From Myxocyprinus asiaticus (Eukaryota; Chordata; Actinopteri; Cypriniformes; Catostomidae): a stretch of DNA of 64,000 nt. This document shows positions 60,420 through 64,000 of the stretch, one piece after another (within the stretch, counting starts at the first letter, position 1; every line of letters begins with the position of its first letter). The notes under the pieces are model-generated. The model saw only the letters and a program-made list of their open reading frames with translations. It did not search any database and was not told where the DNA came from. The stretch spans positions 19,575,095 through 19,639,094 of the forward strand of contig NC_059374.1 of assembly GCF_019703515.2 (NCBI RefSeq), written 5' to 3'. The position numbers and the translations under genes are program-made.

Positions 60420-61892
60420 ATATAGCTAGTTTTTTGTACTTCTTGAATGTTTAATGTAAAGATATTTTCAAAATATTTAAGTTTTAAAAAATAGTTTTAA
60501 TAAGGGGATTAAGGCATTCGGTTAAGGTAAAATAACAGGTGCAGCGCAGGTACCGTCGTACTTCTTAGACCATTCTGATGACGGCTGACTTGGATCACTC
60601 CGTGTGCTTGAGTCAGTATTACATTCAGTGTTTTGGCAAGAACTCTTGGCGTGTCCTCTCATCTTTCGGGTGATGTCATGGTGCACTTTTAAGTTTACAT
60701 TGGCAATCAAGGGTAATGAAGCAAATTACATTTGCTTTTAGGGGCACTCCCAAGCCATTACATATTTCCTCAAATATTTCACTATTTTCTATAGAAGGTA
60801 TGTCACATTATTAGCTAAATCTCTGAAAGCGTACTCCTACACTGTTAAAATTGGTGACATGCAACTGTTACCTTAAAGGCCTATTTCTACCTGATCTAAG
60901 CCTATGTATTCAGAAGCAAAGTCATGTAAAATATGGGACCTTCTTACCTGTTTTGTAAACAAAATAGCCGTGTCCCAGTATTCTGGATGTTTGTCGTTGT
61001 TCTTATTGAGCTTCTTCTGCCAGGTGCAGAAATTGCGCAGGGTTAGCGCCGCGTTACTGGATACTGTAGGTCCTTTCTCAGCCTCATTAATCACCATAAG
61101 CTTCACAACCACTATACTGATGGAATTCAAGATACTGGGGTGTTTGTACAGCTTTGCAGTGACAGACATAAGGGTCAAAAGATAATGCTTGAGGTCGTCA
61201 CCGTGGAATTTTGCCATGGACTCATCTGCAACAACCAGGACCTCGACGTATCTTGGCAAAGAGGCGAATCTTTTTGATCTGCTCATGCTTTTCATCAAAG
61301 TTTCTGTGTGCCCCTTTAAATGTTGGTACTTTTCTAATGACCCCACAACGCCATGGTTTGAGTCAGATGTAACTCCGCACCTAGATGTTGAGTTTGCAGT
61401 GAATGGACTGTTAATATGTCTTCTTCTGCGGATGATGTGCGTTTTTTCAGCATCATCTGAAGTTAGTCCTAGTGTTGTATTGCTCGACCTGCGTTCGAGG
61501 TGGTATTCCATCCCGTTGTACGAAAACGCTCCTCGGACACCTCGACAGAGACTGAGGGCTGCGTAAGAATTCGTGTCTGTGTTAACATCACCGGAGTAAA
61601 AGCACCGTCTAAAATCAGATCCTAAAGATGAGGTGTCATACTGAAATGTGCCATCAGGAGCAAGAAAACTGGAGTCGGGCAGAAGATTTAGATAAAATTC
61701 CTGATTAAACGCGCTTATTCTGTAAACAACAAGTTCTTTGCTCAGTTTGACACTCTTTTTGATGAGGTGACTTGGGAAATGTTCACGGTCAAGTCGCACA
61801 GGTTCACAAAATTCACTTTCCAGACAGAGGTATGTCTTCGTTAAAAACAGCATTTGTAAGAGAGTAAACAAACAAACTTGGAAAACCGACAT
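49994..61892 (-). CDS. adamts15: ADAMTS15-type secreted metalloprotease, 8 coding exons, complete
   Basis: Joining eight exons (60948-61892, 56328-56460, 55210-55377, 54314-54597, 53378-53555, 53119-53294, 52427-52602, 49994-50765) gives 2832 bases, 943 residues plus stop, without a frameshift; each intron is GT-AG. Human ADAMTS15 is about 950 residues. Order: signal peptide (about 1-25), prodomain with furin site RSKR (205-208), reprolysin domain with zinc site [12 protein letters not shown] (357-368) and Met-turn MMSP, disintegrin-like (about 425-508), TSP1 (511-567), Cys-rich (570-685), spacer (to about 830), and two final TSP1 repeats ending [14 protein letters not shown]. That C-terminus with only two distal TSP1 repeats points to ADAMTS15 rather than ADAMTS1, 4, 5 or 8. 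In the family it is secreted to the matrix and cleaves proteoglycans such as versican and aggrecan. Which teleost paralogue (a or b) is undecided. Confidence 0.93.
50961..51581. repeat. TTAA palindrome family copy in adamts15 intron 7
   Basis: TTAA (50957-50960), AGAGATAGTTCACCC; right end GATGAACTATCCCA, then TTAA (51582-51585). The arms meet near 51272 at AAATCTCCACTTTCAC/AAAAGTGAAATTGGAGA. 621 bp, no coding sequence. Confidence 0.75.
52069..52206. repeat. 138-bp foldback built from an LTR end, adamts15 intron 7
   Basis: The first and last 29 bases are perfect inverted repeats (TTGTGGCATGGGGGGCGTGG...), and about 45 bases pair with few mismatches. The unique middle and right part (GTTAGAGATAATTATGAGCC, CCACTCTCTCTCTCCCGC) match the right end of the solo LTR at 24264-24365. 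Confidence 0.7.
52427..52602 (-). CDS. adamts15: adamts15 exon 7: rest of Cys-rich domain
   Basis: Residues 629-687, starting [10 protein letters not shown], with [13 protein letters not shown] and [17 protein letters not shown]. Acceptor TATAACAG|GTGGTT, donor CCCAT|GTAAGT, phase 2 end. Confidence 0.92.
53119..53294 (-). CDS. adamts15: adamts15 exon 6: first part of Cys-rich domain
   Basis: Residues 570-628, [41 protein letters not shown]. Acceptor TTGACAG|GAAAG, donor AAAAG|GTTAGT, phase 0 end. Intron 5 upstream is only 83 bp. Confidence 0.92.
53378..53555 (-). CDS. adamts15: adamts15 exon 5: central TSP1 repeat
   Basis: Residues 511-570, [20 protein letters not shown] with the WxxW mannosylation-type motif (W515, W518) and CSRTCGGG, then six conserved Cys. 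Acceptor CTGCAG|GTAGAT, donor TCAG|GTAAAC. The frame shows no stop; no long ORF begins here because there is no ATG. Confidence 0.92.
54314..54597 (-). CDS. adamts15: adamts15 exon 4: disintegrin-like domain
   Basis: Residues 416-510. Eight-Cys disintegrin-like module with [22 protein letters not shown] and [12 protein letters not shown]. Acceptor TTTCTAG|GTGAC, donor CAAG|GTGAGT; ends in phase 0. Confidence 0.92.
55210..55377 (-). CDS. adamts15: adamts15 exon 3: zinc site end and Met-turn
   Basis: Residues 360-416, HVFSMPHD through HMMSPTL (Met-turn) to FLDSGHG. Acceptor CCAG|GGCATG, donor CATG|GTAAGT, phase 1 on both sides (168 bases). It supplies the second and third zinc His residues. 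Confidence 0.92.
55428..55706. repeat. Compound tetranucleotide microsatellite, adamts15 intron 2
   Basis: (TTTC)n, then (ATCC/ATCT)n tracts with interruptions. The Ile/His/Pro/Ser-repeat frame over this region merely translates it. Confidence 0.95.
56328..56460 (-). CDS. adamts15: adamts15 exon 2: catalytic domain with first half of zinc site
   Basis: Residues 316-360, [17 protein letters not shown] to AAHELG. The acceptor is TCTTACAG|GAC and the donor CTAG|GTGAGA; the Gly codon of HELG is split after its first base. The His and catalytic Glu of the zinc motif lie here. Confidence 0.92.
56737..57874. mobile_element. hAT-like non-autonomous element in adamts15 intron 1
   Basis: Left end TAGTGGTTGACTGATAT; right end, inverted, CAGTGATTGACCGATATGGG. 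Perfect 8-bp duplication ATAAGCTT flanks it (56729-56736 and 57875-57882). 1138 bp, no transposase frame. The subterminal words ATCGGCC and CCGATA recur in both orientations at each end. Confidence 0.8.
57883..60947. other. Remainder of adamts15 intron 1
   Basis: Non-coding. Contains CAAAACC(T/A)TAGTT-type repeated words at 58518 and 58587, several A-runs (59816-59832, 60173-60197, 60329-60347) and (TA)n at 60349-60415. No exon is missing: exon 1 and exon 2 join in phase. Confidence 0.5.
60349..60415. repeat. (TA)n microsatellite
   Basis: About 33 TA units directly after an A-run, in intron 1. Confidence 0.95.
60948..61892 (-). CDS. adamts15: adamts15 exon 1: signal peptide, prodomain, start of catalytic domain
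   Basis: Residues 1-315. ATG at 61892 opens a hydrophobic leader ([15 protein letters not shown]). The prodomain includes RRRR at 155-158 and the furin site RSKR at 205-208; the mature chain begins [18 protein letters not shown]. The exon ends ...AILFTKQ at donor CAG|GTAAGA (60948/60947), phase 0. The frame stays open for 24 codons into the intron, which is not coding. Confidence 0.93.
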
Positions 61893-63489
61893 CGTTGTTG
61901 GTGGTGATTAAATATCCCTCAAAGTGTCACTCACACCGTGATGCTCTTGATCACGGTTCTGTAAATCCGAGAATTATGGATTGCCACAATATTCCATCGC
62001 CATGCTGTTTCTCTCCATGTATGCGTCATATGTAAACATTGCAAATTGTAATGAGAGTTTTGAGCAGGTTCAAATGAGAGCTCATGGTTCATGTTCATGA
62101 ACACCGCAGTTACGTCTGGCTCTCTAAATACGAGCATCACTAACCCGAGCGCGTGCGCTTCAGAGGTTACCTCCCACTCTGTAGAAATGTGCATGTTTCA
62201 TTTGCAGAGATGTGTGGAATTTTTGGCAAATGATTTTAAGGGAAACAAGGTGAATAGGTCTATGTATTCATAATTATTTGATTTAGCCTCAAAGTTGAAC
62301 AACCAGTGCCTTTTAGGCCAAAATGAAATGCATGTGTTTGTTTTGAATACACATAACTGCACGTATGCTACTTCGTTACCACTCTGTAATAAATAAATAA
62401 ATAAATAAATAATTGAGTGGGGTTTACTAAAAAACCTAGGAAACAATTTCCAACGCAGAAATTGCTAGTAAATTTAACATACCATATTTTCTACTTAGCT
62501 ACTTTATAAGAAATGAAGCCACGATTTTAAAAGTGTACTAGCATTACAATGTTTTTTAACGCATTTAGTCATGTACCACATCACACATATGGAAGCCTTG
62601 CAAAGGAATGCATGCTAAATAGTCAATTAAGCAACATCACATTGCTTTAATGGCCTTAGAAACAAAGTTCAGTGTTGCGTAAGTTGACCTGAACTCTTGG
62701 TGCACAAAACACAATGATGGTAACAATCAACAGATCATTTTTTTTTTTTTTTTTTTTTTAAATCATGAACGGATAATTTTGAGTTGAAATTGAACTTCAG
62801 ACTTCAAAACAAGAAGTTACTAAGCATAAAAACAAAATCAAAAGTAAAATGTACTTATTTCATTTACTTGTGAAATCTGCTCAAACTGAGGAATAAATAG
62901 GACAAGGTTTTCTCCTTTAGGATTGATACATGATGATGCATTGAAAAGACAAACAATCATAAAAAAATATTTGTTTATAAGCTAGAGCATTCATTTTTAC
63001 ATGATTGGATTGAGTACAAATGTAGAATTTACTTAATATTTTCAAGTTCACGTTTAAACTAACTTATTTAATGTAGAAAGTATCTAATCTTTTCCGCTTT
63101 TTTTAATTCACCACAGTTTATTTATTTTATTGTATTTTTTGGCAGTGCAAGAGTGCGTGTCTGCTGTAACGGATAACTTCATATTTGTAATTTTCACAAA
63201 TAGCTATGGTCATTCATGTTTTAAAAATATTTCGCTTCTAGTTTATGCACTCTTTGAGAGGAAGTGGAATTAATTGGTTCACTCAAATGGTTCATTTCAA
63301 AGGACCGGTTAAAATATCATTTTTTTATTCGTGTGATGCAAGTCATCACATAGAAATAGAATAAGCGGGATATTAGATGCTGTAAAAATTATAACATGTC
63401 TACGCATTAAAATTTTATGACAGAGATAAACAAATCAATGCAAAAATGCATTGCACGTCTAAAGTTATGAAACAAAATAGGCCTATAAT
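61893..63489. other. adamts15 5' flank, no defined promoter
   Basis: The 5' UTR and promoter must lie here, but I see no compelling TATA box or CpG-dense block. (AAAT)n occurs at 62389-62412 and a T-run at 62739-62759. Confidence 0.4.
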
Positions 63490-63644
63490 TAGGGCCGTAG
63501 CAAGGTAACCTGGACCCCCTGACTCTTTTTTTACTCTGGGCCCCTTTCCTATTAAAAAATACAGTTCAGAATTTGTTGTGGGGCCCCCTGGACCTTTGGG
63601 CCCCTAGAATCGTTATCACCTTTCACCCCACTAGCTACGGCCCA
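63490..63644. repeat. 155-bp MITE with near-perfect target duplication
   Basis: Ends TAGGGCCGTAGCAAG and CTAGCTACGGCCCA are inverted repeats. GCCTATAAT flanks both sides (63481-63489 and 63645-63653), which fits an 8-bp hAT-type or 9-bp duplication. Non-coding. Confidence 0.7.
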
Positions 63645-64000
63645 GCCTATAATGCTGCATTCCATTCAAGGTTGGATGTGAAATATTCCTACTTGATATC
63701 TTCCATCTCCAACCATAAAGGCATTATCAAAAGAGAGCATAATTTACCATGTTTTATACACCTGTCTTGGCAAACATTTGTTAAACAAGCTGTAATATCA
63801 TGTAATATCATATTATTTAATAAAAGTGAATGTTTATTATTACTAACTGGGTGCTGACATGTTTGTGTGATGTCACGCACCGGCATCTCAGTGAAATCGG
63901 AGATGAAAATTTCCGCACGAGTTTCCAAGTTGGAATTTCGACTTTAAGTGGTGCTCCATTGCACGTTTCATAGTAGGAAGTTGGAAAATCTGACTTTCCG
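63645..64000. other. Non-coding end of window
   Basis: Short frames only; nothing recognised. Confidence 0.4.

Noticed and set aside
60873..60947. Extension of adamts15 exon 1 by 24 codons to the next stop
   Set aside because: A consensus donor (CAG|GTAAGA) at 60948/60947 joins in phase to exon 2 with the family-typical [14 protein letters not shown] sequence.

Overview
The window looks like nuclear DNA from a cypriniform (carp/zebrafish-like) teleost. The one host gene I can identify confidently is a vertebrate ADAMTS metalloprotease. Almost everything else is typical fish repeat content: DIRS1-like tyrosine-recombinase retrotransposons, L2/CR1-type LINEs, Tc1/mariner and hAT relics, many palindromic repeats beginning with an AGGGATAGTTCACCC-type end, and long AC, TA and GATA/GGAT microsatellites. 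I see no prokaryotic operons, rRNA, tRNA genes or CRISPR arrays.

Layout. Bases 1-4700 hold a decayed env-bearing LTR retroelement or endogenous retrovirus: LTR end, elongator tRNA-Met-type primer site, a possible gag remnant, two retropepsin-like domains, an integrase C-terminus and an env-like frame. Reverse transcriptase and RNase H are missing. It runs straight into the 3' half of a DIRS1-like element (about 4715-6780). A compact non-autonomous LTR element (10742-12275) sits inside an older fish repeat. A Tc1 relic (13480-14015) is followed by a nearly full-length minus-strand L2-like LINE (14059-17277). From 17.3 to 49 kb there is no gene I can defend. That stretch holds a solo LTR (24010-24365), a tRNA-derived SINE, a second LINE copy split by a Tc1-type MITE, a P-element-like THAP relic near 33.1 kb, a 0.9 kb palindrome (35644-36564), a broken Tc1 transposon (37250-38473), a minus-strand LTR element with tRNA-Phe primer site and perfect target duplication (39091-39908), and one hAT-like element nested in another (46412-47987).

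The host gene fills 49994-61892 on the minus strand. Eight exons join in phase with GT-AG introns to give a complete 943-residue protein that I assign to adamts15. Its order is signal peptide, prodomain with furin site, reprolysin domain with [12 protein letters not shown] zinc site, disintegrin-like, TSP1, Cys-rich, spacer and two TSP1 repeats. Introns 1 and 7 carry recognisable transposon insertions. The remaining 2 kb upstream contains a 155 bp MITE and simple repeats.

I found no new multi-gene cellular system. The unusual material is transposon architecture: a duplicated protease in the retroelement, nested insertions with readable target duplications, a TTAA-flanked palindrome family, and a THAP-domain P-element relic. 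One short minus-strand segment near 42.6 kb may be the terminal exon of an unrecognised gene.
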